A stretch of 64,000 nucleotides of DNA, from contig OY856410.1 of assembly GCA_963693085.1 (NCBI GenBank), positions 1,334,859,804 through 1,334,923,803 on the forward strand. The letters are read 5' to 3'. Position numbers and translations under genes: made by a program. The notes beneath the pieces are model-generated. The model was not told the origin of the DNA and made no database searches. It worked only from the letters and a program-made list of their open reading frames with translations. Position 1 is the first letter of the stretch. Every line of letters starts with the position of its first letter. The stretch comes from Alisma plantago-aquatica (Eukaryota > Streptophyta > Magnoliopsida > Alismatales > Alismataceae). Shown here in pieces: positions 1-11,778 of this stretch.

Positions 1-169
1 ATTGAAAAGTCAAATTTATACATGTTTGGACATGTAAACTAAACTTGGATCTTACAACAAGTACACCTGAACATATCTCACCAATCCATCAGCTCGCAAG
101 ACATCTCTGAACCTAAAACACATGTTAAACAAGTGAGTCAACACACAACATGTTGAGCACAGAGTAGAA

Positions 170-204
<35 letters not shown>

Positions 205-2056
205 TTGCATAATTTGAATAGATTTCATAAATAAACAAATAAGAATAAAAAAGCTTAGTACTTATCAAGATGAGAGCTTATGTTTAATGTCATTTTACTC
301 CAACTATACCAACTATATCATATACCCATAAGCATTTCACACTTCTACATGTTGTCTTTGGTATTTTTTTGGTTCATGGGTTGGTATTTTGGCTCTAAGA
401 CATATGGTATCAAAGCATGAACAATAACTACACAAAACATTGCTCACATGAAACACAAACTAAACTCAATCTTACATCTCAACCCTCATAATTTATCCCT
501 TGTGGATTAAGTTGACTTAGCTTCTAGGTTAGAACCTAGATGTTCTACACTTAGGTGTGTAACATACTCAAATCTATGTTTATAGTTTAACCCTTCTTAG
601 TTGAGACATCTTTTTATGTATGTTATTATCTATTATTGTTCATCGTATCTTATAATACAATAGGAATAGTTGTAATTAAATGATATCATGAATTAATAAA
701 CACCCTATATGTATGAAAATTAAGGATAAAATAACCATAATATATCAAACAATATGAGTTGATGTACAAATAATCTAGTTAATAAATTTGAACCTAGTTT
801 TACACTTTAGAATAATCCTAGGAGAAGGAGATGGAAAATTAATTAATAATGAAAATAGTGACACAATTGAATTATTGAGAGGAGGAAATGCAATGTAATA
901 TGAAAAATTAACTATAACATCAAATGGCCTCAAAGTCTAAAATAAATGTAAAATTTCATTTTCTCACACCCTAATTAGTCTACATATAAAGTTTCGTACT
1001 AATTAGATGTAGCTTGCTCCCTCAAGTTACTCTCAGTAAGAAATGAATGTTTTAACTTAGTCTTGTTTAATTCAATGTTTTAAATTGGTCAAATGAATAT
1101 AGTCCTATTATTTGTTCTCTATGTAAGGCCTTCCTCCCCACTCACACTTTCATGTTGACCCTTCCATTCATGCGGTCTAGATCTTTGAAAGGCACTAGAT
1201 CGTTTCTTCTAGTTCCCCACCCATGTTGTTCCTCTCTTCCCTTCCCCAATATTTCTTTCTCCTTTGTTTCCTATAACCTAGCCTCTTACATCCCATAAAC
1301 TTAGCACCACAGAGACGAGCAACAAACAACTGCAACCATAGTTATAGGAGCCATTGAAGATTCTGGTGGCAATGTCCTAGCCACAAATCACTTCCACTCT
1401 TCTTCCTCATCATTGATCCTTCTCCTCTCCCCTATCACACTTCACTAACCCTATACGACATTCCTTTCTATTTGTTACATCAAGCTTCTTTGATCTAGTT
1501 CCCTACCTCTGCCTGGTTCCACTTCCATGTCTGTTGTTTCCATCAAGGTGCATACAGAGACAATATGCTCCTCCTCCACATTTCCCCTAAAATCATCTAG
1601 GCACAAGTACCTTCCATCTAAAATCCTCCTTGTCTCTTAACAAAAGTTTATTGAGCCCATTTGAAGCACCACTTCCTCGCCAACCTGATGCCCATCATGG
1701 TTTTATGAAATGGACTCCATTCCCCTCATTTCCTAGAACACCCGTAGTCATCTCCTTCTCCCTATTGGTGCTCTGCTACCAATTCATAAGGTGATGGTGA
1801 TCAAGACATGGAAAGCCTCTTCTAACTCCTCACAACGTTTGCAATGTTGTCACTACATAAAAAGAGCCTACTCGTCACTAGTAGACATCAAGGAAGGGTT
1901 CCCACCTTCTATAGTGGATGGTGGAAGCCCTATTGGCACCTAGTATAGTGACACCAATTTCCCTTATTCGCCTCCTAGTCCACCACCATCATGTGGATCG
2001 CTTCCAGTTTCCACCATTAAGATTGGTCATCGATGCAATGAATATTATTCGCTTAA
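1..2056. other. Unassigned AT-rich DNA
   Basis: I see no gene, LTR or recognisable domain here. The left half is AT-rich with many in-frame stops on both strands. About 1130-1990 is richer in C and T and may be an old decayed repeat, but no motif lets me assign it. It is the left flank of the Athila-like element that starts near 2057. Confidence 0.5.
172..200. repeat. (AT)n microsatellite
   Basis: An uninterrupted AT dinucleotide run of about 29 bases lies in AT-rich flanking DNA. It is likely to vary in length between individuals. Confidence 0.95.
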
Positions 2057-2244
2057 CATAGGCTATTTTATTATGTGTTTTGTGCACATTTTTTCATCTT
2101 TATGTTATTTTTGCATTTTTTATCATTATTATCCTATGACATACATTTGCATCAAATATTTGTTATTTCTATCATTTCATATTGATTTATCATTCATTAT
2201 TGGACTCATGTTCTTCTTTGTTAAATTTCAAGTAAAATTCACAA

Positions 2245-2567
2245 GTCATGGATCAGCTCGGTGCTACCGATAGCATTGCTAGTGGTACTGACAATTGAAG
2301 AGAAGAACATGGAGGAATCAACCAAACTTGGTGGTAGGGAAAGAAGAATTGGTGCTACAAACATAATCAATAGTAATGCAACCAAAGTGGTTCTATGCCA
2401 CCGACATCCAGTCAATGGTACTGACTTGTACCTAGAAAATCATCAGGAGATGTTAGAAAGAAGCTCAGTGGTATCGATGCTTCAATCAATAGTACCAACA
2501 CTTCACAAGGAGTCACAATATAGAAAAGGAATCGATGCCACTGACATCTTGTCAGTGGTACTGACTT
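2245..2567. repeat. Dyad motif cluster, GGTACCACCGACA family (element A, left)
   Basis: Degenerate copies of GGTACCACCGACA and its reverse complement alternate, often as close inverted pairs. The clearest pair is CCACTGACA at 2538-2546 and TGTCAGTGG at 2550-2558, a perfect 9-bp stem with a 3-base loop. The same motif recurs at 39833-40240. The cluster ends about 200 bp upstream of a TATA-like site. Confidence 0.7.
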
Positions 2568-2766
2568 GTCATGATCAAAGATTAAAGATGGTGATTAATC
2601 CAACGGCTATGACTTAATGACACCCTAAGTTAAGCTTATGACTAGAGAGGATTTCGACAAGACCTAGGAAGGATGCTAGAGTTCATTACATGACAAAGGA
2701 GATCCACAAGAATAGGAAGGAGAGGAGAAAGCTACATTTTGGATGATTTGAGCACTTCTGGTGGAC

Positions 2767-2776
2767 ATATTTATAG
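2767..2776 (+). promoter_or_regulatory. TATA-like site of element A LTR
   Basis: ATATTTATAG lies downstream of the dyad cluster, in the position of an LTR promoter. TATA-like strings are common in AT-rich DNA, so position is the main support. Confidence 0.35.
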
Positions 2777-3591
2777 ATGAAAGATAGTAAATTATTTGTG
2801 TTTTCCAGAGGGAGTCAACCAAATCATCTTCTCTAGGGGTTTTCATTGTTTCTTTGATGTTTTCCCCATCTTTCCCTTCTCTATTTGTGTATGGTAGATG
2901 AAATCATGCGGGGCTAATCCCCTAATTCCTTAGGATCAGGGATTAGCCCGATTATGTACTGTAACAGACAGTTATGAGTTAATATTTATATTTCCCTAAT
3001 TTTTTGACATAACTATACAATTGCTTCATGAATTATGTATGCCTGATCATTATAGTTGATTTCATAGATTGTTAATTGCTTTGAAATATGGATTAAGGGT
3101 TGGATAGGTCATAGATTTACATATACTAGACCGTGCTTCGAGAAAAGGCTTACATATATGAAGGGTAGAGCCCATAGGTATCATTAAAGCACCTAACTAA
3201 TAATTAAATCGTGAAGAGTTGGATTTGTATTAGATTAGGTACTGAATTACATTGCAAGAGTGAGTAATTATTGCTAAAGGTCTCTTAAACCAGGGTTAGG
3301 AGAATGCAATATTGATAAATAACATTAATTGCAGTATAAACTGTGGTAAAATAGTATTCCTAGGGAACCCATTCCAGCTGTGATCAAAACCTGAGTAACT
3401 TAGTTTTAATGTTTGCAATTATTCAAATAATCAATCAATCACTTTTCATCAGGTCTAGTTGATCGAGTCATTGTTAGTAGTAGTCTTTGGAATCATGTTT
3501 CCCCATGTTCAATATCTGGGCCTCTTTTGGCCTATATTACTTTGACACATGCACTTACATTTAATACGTGTAGTAAACACACATCAAGTTT

Positions 3592-3610
3592 TTGGTGCCA
3601 TTGTTGGGGA
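3592..3610 (+). other. Primer-binding site of element A
   Basis: TTGGTGCCATTGTTGGGGA is a diverged form of the TGGCGCCGTTGCCGGGGA primer site typical of Athila/Tat Ty3-gypsy elements (tRNA-Asp type as I recall). It sits between the leader and the gag remnant and fixes the orientation as plus. Confidence 0.75.
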
Positions 3611-4078
3611 AACATTAATTCCAACACTGCAAGTGTTGTGACCGACCACTCTAGTCCACAAATTTATTTTTATATTATTTTCAAATTGAAAATTCAAATC
3701 TTCATTCAATCACTAGTATCCATATCCCACATTGATCTTATTAATTTTTTGGTACTAGTGTATGGTTCAGACTAGAACCACCAACTATGGAGAGTCAACT
3801 CCACAAAGTGCTAGCTAGGAGGAACTCTTGTGTAGGGTAAGAGAGCATAGTGATTTATGGGAGGACTGATCCCAACTCTGCCACCACATGCGACACAACT
3901 AGAACAACAAGAAATGGGAGATGGTAATGTAGAAGCTAAAGAGAAAATTGTCTGGGAGAAGATTAAAGCATCCTCAATTATAGCTTAGTTGGGACCAATA
4001 AATAGGAAAGCACTAAATTTTGGCAGTTACAAAATTGATATAGGGTTGGTGGCTCTTATAATATCATAGGCTTTTCAC

Positions 4079-4498
4079 ATGAACAATATGGAGGATCTAA
4101 TCTATCACATAAATAATTTTGTAGAAAATTTGGATGTGCTCAAAATTGGCAGGGTACCGAAAACAATAATTTACCTCAAGCTATTTTCTTATTCATTGGC
4201 AGAGAAAGCAAAAGAATGGTTTTTGAGTCTTCCTCTAGAATATATAGAAATATGGGATCAAATGATTGATGTCTTTTGTGAACTCTATTTGCCAACCCAG
4301 AAGACAAATGACCTAGTTTGGAAGATCTATAACTTCAATCAGCATGTAGAGGAGTCTTATTTAGAGGCATGGGAGAGATTCCAAAACATGTTGAGGAAGT
4401 TCCCTCATCATGGGATTGATCTTTATGGCCAAGCAAAGACTTTCTACTATGGGTTGCATAAGGGAGAGAGAACTTCACTGGACAATGCGGGATCATGA
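4079..4498 (+). pseudogene. gag capsid fragment (element A)
   Basis: The 139-codon open stretch matches the plant retrotransposon Gag domain. It has the helical capsid pattern with the conserved AKEWFLSLP and EAWERFQNMLRKFPHHGI stretches that characterise Athila/Tat Gag. Gag forms the virus-like particle in the cytoplasm. The true start lies upstream (about 3770), where the frame is broken. Downstream (4499-5029) the frame carries stops and no zinc knuckle is readable. Confidence 0.8.
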
Positions 4499-5029
4499 TT
4501 TTTTCTCAACAACAAGGCAACCAAGTGTCATGAATGTCTGAAGAACATGGATAAAAATTATCCATGAGGAGAGGAAAGAGAAGCTCCAGTAATAGTCAAA
4601 AGCGTTGGAGAGTCCAAAGTCATTACAGTGTTGAGTGAGAAGTCATACAACCTTGACAAGAAATTAGATCAGAAATTAGAAAATTCATTAGGAGGAGAGG
4701 AAGAAGAATGCATGTATATGTGGTAGTAGAACTATATGGGAAGCAATGAATATGTATGGAGGAAGGATCCCAAATTCTCATGGAAGGATCCAAGAAACTT
4801 TCACTAGGACCCATCTCAAGCACAATAGGTCAAGCTACAACAAGGCATTGCATAGCAACAACATCAGTAGGACAGGGCCCAATGCAAGATAGATCACATA
4901 GAAGACATGTTAGGCAAGTTGGTCAGTCAGAATGAGAGAATTATATGCCAAACACATAAGGGTTTGTAGAATTAAGGAGCACAAATCCATAGTATAGAGA
5001 ACCAGATTTCTCATTTAGTAGTAGAAGTA

Positions 5030-5572
5030 GTGCCCTTGATGAAGCCAGTCCAGTGGGGATTCCCAACCAATAATAACATTCCATCTAACAACTGGCAGGT
5101 GAAGGCAGTATTGCTCCATAGTGGGAAGAAGTTGTTGAATGAACAAAATACCATCCCAAAGGCAAACAACAAGGTAAGTAACACAGGACCAGTGTTGGTT
5201 GTTGATCCAATTGAGCCAGATACCATATCACAGGAGAAGGAAGGCGAAGAGGAAACTGAAGAGCCAAATGAGGATAAGAAGGAATCATATGTTCCACCTC
5301 ACCAAAGGAATTTGGTGACTATAGTGCCATTTCCAAATAGCTTGAAAGCAAAGAAGGTTTACCAGCAATTCAAGAAGTTTCTAGACTCCTTCAAAAAACT
5401 TCATGTCAACATCGCTCTGGTAGATGCAATAGATAAGATCCTATCCTATGGCAAATTTTTGAAGGAAATCATCTATAAAAAGAAGAGGATATCTGATTCA
5501 GATGTAGTGGTGTTGAAGGAGGACGTTAGTGCACTTATTCAGATGAGATTGCCACAAAAGAGGAAAGATTAG
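5030..5572 (+). pseudogene. gag C-terminal / pre-protease linker (element A)
   Basis: The 180-codon open stretch has an acidic and lysine-rich region followed by VPPHQRN and a KKVYQQFKKFLDSFKKLHVN block. That block is the typical Athila/Tat linker between Gag and protease. It lies directly before the protease remnant. The overlapping minus-strand ORFs (5011-5297) are shadows. Confidence 0.75.
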
Positions 5573-5960
5573 GTTGTTTCAACATTCGATGTTACATTGA
5601 TAGGACCAAGTTTGGTGAGGCTCTATGTGAGTCATGGGCAAGCATTAATCTCATGCCCTTGACCACACTCAAGAAATTGGGACTGAAGGAATCCAAGAAG
5701 ACCAACATGACATACAGCTAGCTAATGATTTAGTGGTTATTTGATATGGTATCCATGAAGATGTGTTAGTCAAGGTTGACATATTTGTTTTTCCAGCAAA
5801 CTTTGTAGTTATAGAGGTGTAGGATGATCATGGCAATGAACTACTCTTAGGGAGTCGATTCCAAGCTACAATAGACATGATCTTATAGATGGATAAATGA
5901 AGACTGACATTGGGTATTCAGGATGAGCATTTGAAATAAAGATATCATACTCTGCACAAT
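5573..5960 (+). pseudogene. Retropepsin-like protease remnant (element A)
   Basis: Translating through frameshifts gives WASINLMPLTTLKKLGL, the region after the usual DLG(A)S active site, then a block like LLLGSRFQATIDMIL near the C-terminal flap. The catalytic aspartate is not readable in a clean frame. The gene would have processed Gag-Pol; here it is broken by several shifts and stops. Confidence 0.6.
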
Positions 5961-6483
5961 CGGTTGGTGATAAGGCACAATGTCACATGTTGCAGGAGTT
6001 ATAGGGAGAGGTGTCTCTATTTCAAGGGAAGACATTTCTGGACATGCCTCATGTCATGACAAAGGTGCAGAAAGGCACATTGGTAGTGGATATCATGGAG
6101 CATACCAAGGAGGTTTCTTTGACAAAGGCAATGTAGTATCCTAATGAAGAAGAGGAGGAGGTATGCCCAATGAAAATTGATGAGGCCTCAACTTCTACTC
6201 TCACCCAAGCATACTCACAACTACCATTGGAGGCATGCATCATGAATTTGGTGGATGACTATACTCGTTGTCTTTCTTTGGGGGAGTGTGTCCTGCTTCT
6301 GAAGGCATTTCCATGTTTCTACACCAATCACTATGAAGATTTAGGACCACTACTGCCACCGTTCTTCCTATTATTGTAGAGTCCTCTAAAGCTTGAGTTG
6401 AAGACACTCCTTCCATATCTAAAGTACATTTTCTTGTAAACAAATTAGAATCTTCCAGTCATAATTTCAGCCTCATTAAGCGT
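5961..6483 (+). other. Protease-RT spacer of element A
   Basis: This matches the variable spacer before the RT domain in Athila/Tat elements. Only short ORFs are seen (6170-6379 plus, and its shadows), and no domain could be named. Confidence 0.4.
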
Positions 6484-7956
6484 GTATGAGGTGGAGCAAT
6501 TTTTTATGGTGCTAAACAACCACCGAGCAACATTTGAGTGGTATGTTGCAGATATCAAGGGGAAATCCTTTATCTTTTGCCAACATAAAATCAGAATTTA
6601 AGAAGAAGACAAAGTGATAATACAACCTAAATGGCATATCAATACAATCATGATTGAGGTAGTGAAGAAAGAGCTAGTGAAGCTCCTATCGGTAGGTATA
6701 ATTTATGCTATTTGTGATTCAAATTGGGTTAGTCCAACCCAAGTTGTTTTGAAGAAAGGGGGAATAACAATCACAACAAATTCATTGAGTGAGTTGATCT
6801 CTACTAGATTAGTGATCGGGTGGTGCGTGTGTATTGATTATCATCGATTGAATGCCACCACACTTGATGATCATTTTCCACTTCCCTTTATTGATTGAAT
6901 CCTTGAGCGGCTCTTCAGCCATTCTCATTTCTATTTTCTTGACGGGTATTCTGGGAATAATCAGATCTCTATCGAGCCATAGACAAAGAGAAGTTTAACT
7001 TCACTTATCCTTATGGCGTAATGGCTTACTGTTGTATGCCCTTTGGCCTTTGAAATGCATCATCTACTTTCTAGAGATGTATGCTTAATATTTTTTTAGA
7101 TATGGTAGAGAGTTGTCTCATTTTACGGAAGATCTTTTCAGTGTATGGAGAACCTTTTGAAGACTGCCTTGACAACCATGACAAAGTTTTGCAAAGGTGT
7201 AAGCACTCTCACCTAGTCTTGAATTGGGAGAAGTGAGACATGATGGTGAGTGAAGGGATAATTTTGGTGCACAAGGTTTCTAAAAGAGGAATGGAAATCG
7301 ATCTGGTGAAAATTGAAGTCATCTCTAAGCTTTCTCCACCATCACCAGTGAAGGGGGTTAGGAGTTTCTTAGGACACGTCAGTTTTTATTGACATTTCAT
7401 AAAAGATTTTTCGAAGCCTGCAAAGACAATTTCTAAATTGATAGAGAAAGATGTCAAGTTTATTTTGATGAGTGATGTTTGAAGTCTTTTGAGGTATTTA
7501 AGGAGAAATTGGTCTCCACACCTGTGGTATAGGCTCTAGATTGGAGCCATCCATTTGAGCTCATGTGTGAGGCATTGGACTATGTGGTAGGGGTTGTCCT
7601 AGGACAACACAAGAATAAAACTCCCACTATTATTTATTTTGCATCAAAACATCTTAATGATGCCCAGCTTAATAACACAACAACCAAAAAAGAGCTTTAG
7701 GCGGTAGTTTTTGCTTTTGAAAAATTTCACCAATATTTGATTGGAGTAGGGTTATTGTGTGGAATGACCATGTTGTGATAAAGTATCTACTGTAAAAAAA
7801 ATATTCCAAGCTTAGATTGATAAGATGGATTTTCTACTATACAAGTTTGATATAGAAATCAAGGATAAGGTAAGGACAGAAAATGCAGTAGTGGATCATT
7901 TGTCTAAGTTGGAAAGAGTCGATGAGAAGGATCTAGAGATCCCAATAGTTGAAGGG
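6484..7956 (+). pseudogene. Reverse transcriptase and RNase H remnant (element A)
   Basis: The clearest part is 6614-6898, with IIYAICDSNWVSP, a basic KKGG turn and CIDYHRLNATTLDDHFPLPFID, the finger and palm entry of Athila/Tat RT. Beyond it, frames shift repeatedly, but YFLDGYSG, CPLAF (for MPFGL), VLNWEK, ISKLSPPSPVKGVRSFLGH and an RNase H segment with a DYVVGVVLGQ-like motif can be followed to about 7950. The YxDD palm motif is not readable. The copy is inactive, and element B cuts it off at 7961. Confidence 0.8.
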
Positions 7957-7961
7957 TGTTC

Positions 7962-9461
7962 TAAAAGATCTAGAGGGGGTGGATATAGATTTTGGTACTT
8001 TTAAAATTTAATTACAAACTTAAGCCAAATAAGGAGGAGGAAACAAGGAAGACACTTTCATTTAGAGTGGTTCCAACAAATTAATTAAAGGTTGTCACTG
8101 CACTACCCAATTGTTTCCAATTGGGATTGTGAAAGTTATTTATTTTATTTACCATGCAAGAATGTTACAACAAAATACAATCAAATTCCACTCAAAGTAG
8201 CCTTCACCTTGAAGTAGGCTCAACCTCCTTGAAGCAACCTTCTTGAAGTAGCCTCAAGCAACCTTGGAGCAGCCTTCACTTTCTTGAAGTAGCTCCACCT
8301 CTTTGAGATAGCCTTCACCTAGAAGTAGCTCCAACCACCTTTGAAGCAGCCTTCTTGAAGCAACCTCAAGAACACATTGAAGTAGCCTTCACTTTGTTGA
8401 AGTAGCACCGATAAACCTCCTTTCAAAATCTTCCCACCCTAGGAGTAGTCAAGGAGAACAAATTACAATATAAAAGAAATAGATTGGAAGAAAAAAATAC
8501 TTAACCAATGATGTACAACGGCTTGATTCCTATATCAAGTGATTGGATCTCCTATCCACTTAATATGGAAGTTGATATGTGGTGTCTAGGTGATAGTATC
8601 TATAGGACACAAATTTGGAGCACAAGGAAGAAGATAGCAAGTGAATCTCAACTTTGTTGCTCTCTAGAATAGATGCTCAAGTGTAGCTTTTGTGCTTTAC
8701 GTGTCCTAAGGCTTCTCCTATTTCTAGGAATGCTTTGAAAGCGTTTAGGGACATTCTAGGGAGTCTCTAGAGTGTTCTTAGTGCTTAAATAGACGTTATG
8801 TATAAAGTAATTGGGTTTTAACAGCTAAAATGTTCGTTAAATGTGAAGTTTTCAGAACTTTTCTCAGTCGAAAATATTGTCGACCGAATGAATCTCGGTC
8901 TACAATATTGTCGACCGGATGACTATCTGGTTTAGTTGTCTCTAACGGCTATGTCTGTCTCTTTCTTGTTTAAACCTATTCCAAGGGCCATACTCATTCG
9001 ACAATATTGTCTACCGAACTTGACACAAAACTAAAGATTTACAAAGTTATTTCTTGGTTGCTTGAGTCTTCGACCAAGTGATTCTTGGCCGACAATTTTG
9101 TCGACTGAGAAGGACTTTTTCAAGGATTTGCAGTGTATGTGAGGTCATATTGATGACTCATGTGAAACATATCATCCCTAAAGTGAGTTTAAGATAGAGC
9201 TTTGGGTGGATAGGGAAAATCTAACACTTTATTTACATGATATCTAAGTACTTGTACATTATATACTTGTAAAAGTTTTTACATTGAGTACAATCATGAA
9301 AATATTAAACATTTAAGTGCAATATTTTTCAACTATCCACATGGTATGATCTCCTCATCTTCAAGAACCCTGAAATACTCAAGTAGGATGTTAGATACAC
9401 AAGAATGAAATGTTTATCATCATCAAAACAAAGGGTATGCTAATGTGCAATTTAGCCAACA
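7962..9461 (-). repeat. Element B LTR (left copy, 3' LTR)
   Basis: In the minus sense it begins TGTTGGCTAAATTGC and ends CTTTTA. It aligns along its whole length with 13615-15102, including a run of AGTAGCC-type short repeats, the CGACAATATTGTCG cluster (8862-9110) and a damaged TATA site (8718-8728, where the right copy reads CCTATAAATAG). The two copies show many differences, so the insertion is not recent. Confidence 0.9.
8862..9110. repeat. Palindrome cluster CGACAATATTGTCG (element B left LTR)
   Basis: Four copies or variants occur at about 8867-8886, 8896-8917, 8997-9016 and 9070-9108, each a dyad around AATATT or AATTTT with flanking TCGACC/GGTCGA arms. They lie upstream, in the minus sense, of the TATA position at 8718-8728. 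Confidence 0.75.
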
Positions 9462-9478
9462 ATCTCCCCCTTTTTGAA
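9462..9478 (-). other. Polypurine tract of element B
   Basis: In the minus sense this reads TCAAAAAGGGGGAGAT immediately before the TGTTGG start of the 3' LTR. That is the expected place and composition for the plus-strand primer of reverse transcription. Confidence 0.85.
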
Positions 9479-11778
9479 CATGACAAACATTCCTAAAATA
9501 TATGCAAAATATTTTAAATGAAATGAGTTTCATACCTATGATATACCTGAGATGAATAGGTTCTTTTGCTATTACAAAATATTTGCTACTGTACGTAAAG
9601 AGATATGGAACATGATATCTCCATCTCTTAAGGACATTTTGCAAAAATTAATGCCAATCTAAGATATCATGAAACTCATGAAAATATTTTACTTTATTTA
9701 TTTATTCCCCTTTTTCATTTCAAAAAGATAATTATCTGTGTAAATCAAGAAGACTCCCCGTTAATTGATTACCCCCCCTATTTTTTACTTAAAAAATTGT
9801 TAAATTTAGCCACAACTAAAAAACCAATATTAATTTCTCAACCATTTAAAAGGGATGTTAAGCCTTGAAATGATATGAGATTCCTTTAGTCTCATAGTGG
9901 GATCAATAAATATATCACTATCTAAATATAATGGATGTTAAGCCAGAATTGGTGTAGAGAATCTGATTAAGAGCAAAATAAAAAATATATGCACATTATA
10001 TCCAAGAATTTTTGTGAGATCCCTCTTAATCTCATAATAAAAGTGAGCTTAAAAATACTAAGGTATTTCAAATCCTAATAAGTTTTAAAATAAATTGATT
10101 AAGTAGGATTGTGAGTCAATTTTTACAAAGAGTCTTGTTTCCTGCACTATTTTGGTTTTAACATTTCTCTTATTCTAAGTATTTAACAAGATGAGCAAAT
10201 TACAAATTTAATATACTAATGTTGTGTGCAAATGAATGATTTAATTTACAAATAAGCATTTCTGTCTAGATTATTTTTGGTCAACCATGAATTCGATTGG
10301 GGCGCCTCTCAGTCAAACTCCTTATCATCTGAGAGGCAGTTCTGCTATATATCAAAATCTACAGCTTATCTAGTATGATCAAGATATAAAATTTTCTTCG
10401 ATATTAGCATAATCAACTTTATTTATGTATTTAATCATATTTCAAGTCATGGGTTTAAGCAATGTAGATATCTTCTCTTAAGATTCTATTTAGGAAACAA
10501 TTATTACATCCATTTGAAGAGTATGATGTCTTTATGAGTGGATAAAGTTAAATGACCTCAAGTCTTCACCATTAATGCATCAGTCATATCAAAATCTATT
10601 TCTTCTCATTATATCCTAACTTTATTTCATCATTCCCATATAGTTCCAATAAATGTTTGGCTTTAGGTCTAGGAACTGAATTTTATTCATTGTGCTTGGC
10701 ATGCTCATATAGAAATTGTCCAGTAATCAGCTCTTTTAGGATATGACTAAGTGTTGTTGTGTATAATCATTTTTTATGTAGACTTATAAATCCTAGATGT
10801 TTTGCTAGATGTTGAACATTCCAGAATGAAGCCTTTTTGTGACTTAAGATCAAATTTTTCTTTGTCATCTTTTATAAATGATGGAATTCACATAGAGCCA
10901 AATAAATTTATGTGAACAAAGTTCTAGTGAGTAAAATTTCAATTTTGAAATGAGATCTTCCTTTTTCTTGCCTTGAATACATAAATTTCAGATTTATCAC
11001 AAAAATTTAGGTAATGATTTTATTCAAAGAAATTTTCTTGTGTGAACAATCTTTTTATGCCATAACAAATTCATTTTTGCAAAATAGTGGCCATATGGTT
11101 AAGAGGTTTACAATTTCCTTTATCAACAACTTTGATGTTTTTCTATGGATCATAGCTATTGTCATATCACTTAATATGTTGTTCTTTGACAAATAGAACA
11201 TTTAAAATTCGTACCAATATCACCTATGTCAATGGTTTTACCTTCGAAATTTTCTTCACATGAGACTAATAATTTTACCTTTTCTCCAAGTGTATGAAAA
11301 TCTTCTTGTTTCCGATCATATGCTTTTTAGAGTAATTTCCATAGACCATCCATACTTGCAAAGTATGAAAGTTTTGGTCCCATATAGTGGTCCTTTTGGT
11401 CAAGATCATTATTGTAAATATTTTATCATTTCAACTATGTATAAAATTTAATGTGAAGAGTTCATTACATATTTAAGTCACCAAATTTAATTGCAAGAGA
11501 ATAACTTTATTCTTAATAACTCTAACAGAACTACCTTTGGTCAAACTTTTCTTTGACCGTAAGACTTCTTGGTCGAAATCTTTGTCAATCAAGATGAACA
11601 TATGTTCATTATCAATAAATTCATCATTTCTAATGTAACCATATCATGGAATTATTTTTGGATAAAACATTCAGAATATACAATGATATAAAAGTTCAAT
11701 CTTATTTTAGTTGAGATAAGACATTATGAATTTTACAGTGAAGTTTAGGTTAAATCTCAATTAATATGTCCAACCATT
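9479..11778 (-). other. Internal AT-rich tract of element B without pol
   Basis: Between the gag stop and the polypurine tract, about 2.3 kb should hold pol in an autonomous copia element. I find no protease DTG, integrase HHCC, RT YVDD or RNase H motif on either strand. The small ORFs at 9423-9644, 11014-11196 and 11260-11451 have no domain and AT-driven composition. Confidence 0.6.

Larger units (their letters stand above)
2057..3590 (+). repeat. Element A 5' LTR / leader region
   Basis: This stretch precedes the primer site of A. It holds a motif cluster (2245-2567), a TATA-like site (2767) and about 800 bp of AT-rich downstream sequence. The short ORFs here (for example 2261-2617) follow the repeated motif and are not believed to be genes. 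The left edge is inferred from a T-rich stretch that resembles 39690-39870 next to the right-hand cluster. The LTR is too diverged to delimit exactly. Confidence 0.5.

Noticed and set aside
1130..1990. Possible host exon in CT-rich DNA
   Set aside because: All frames have stops and no splice pattern or domain is visible.
2261..2617. 118-codon plus ORF
   Set aside because: Its codons follow the GGTACCACCGACA repeats in the A leader; no domain and not kept in the right-hand copy.
3592..3610. tRNA gene
   Set aside because: Only the tRNA 3'-end complement is present, as in primer sites at 13603, 21405, 32157, 47889 and 55921.
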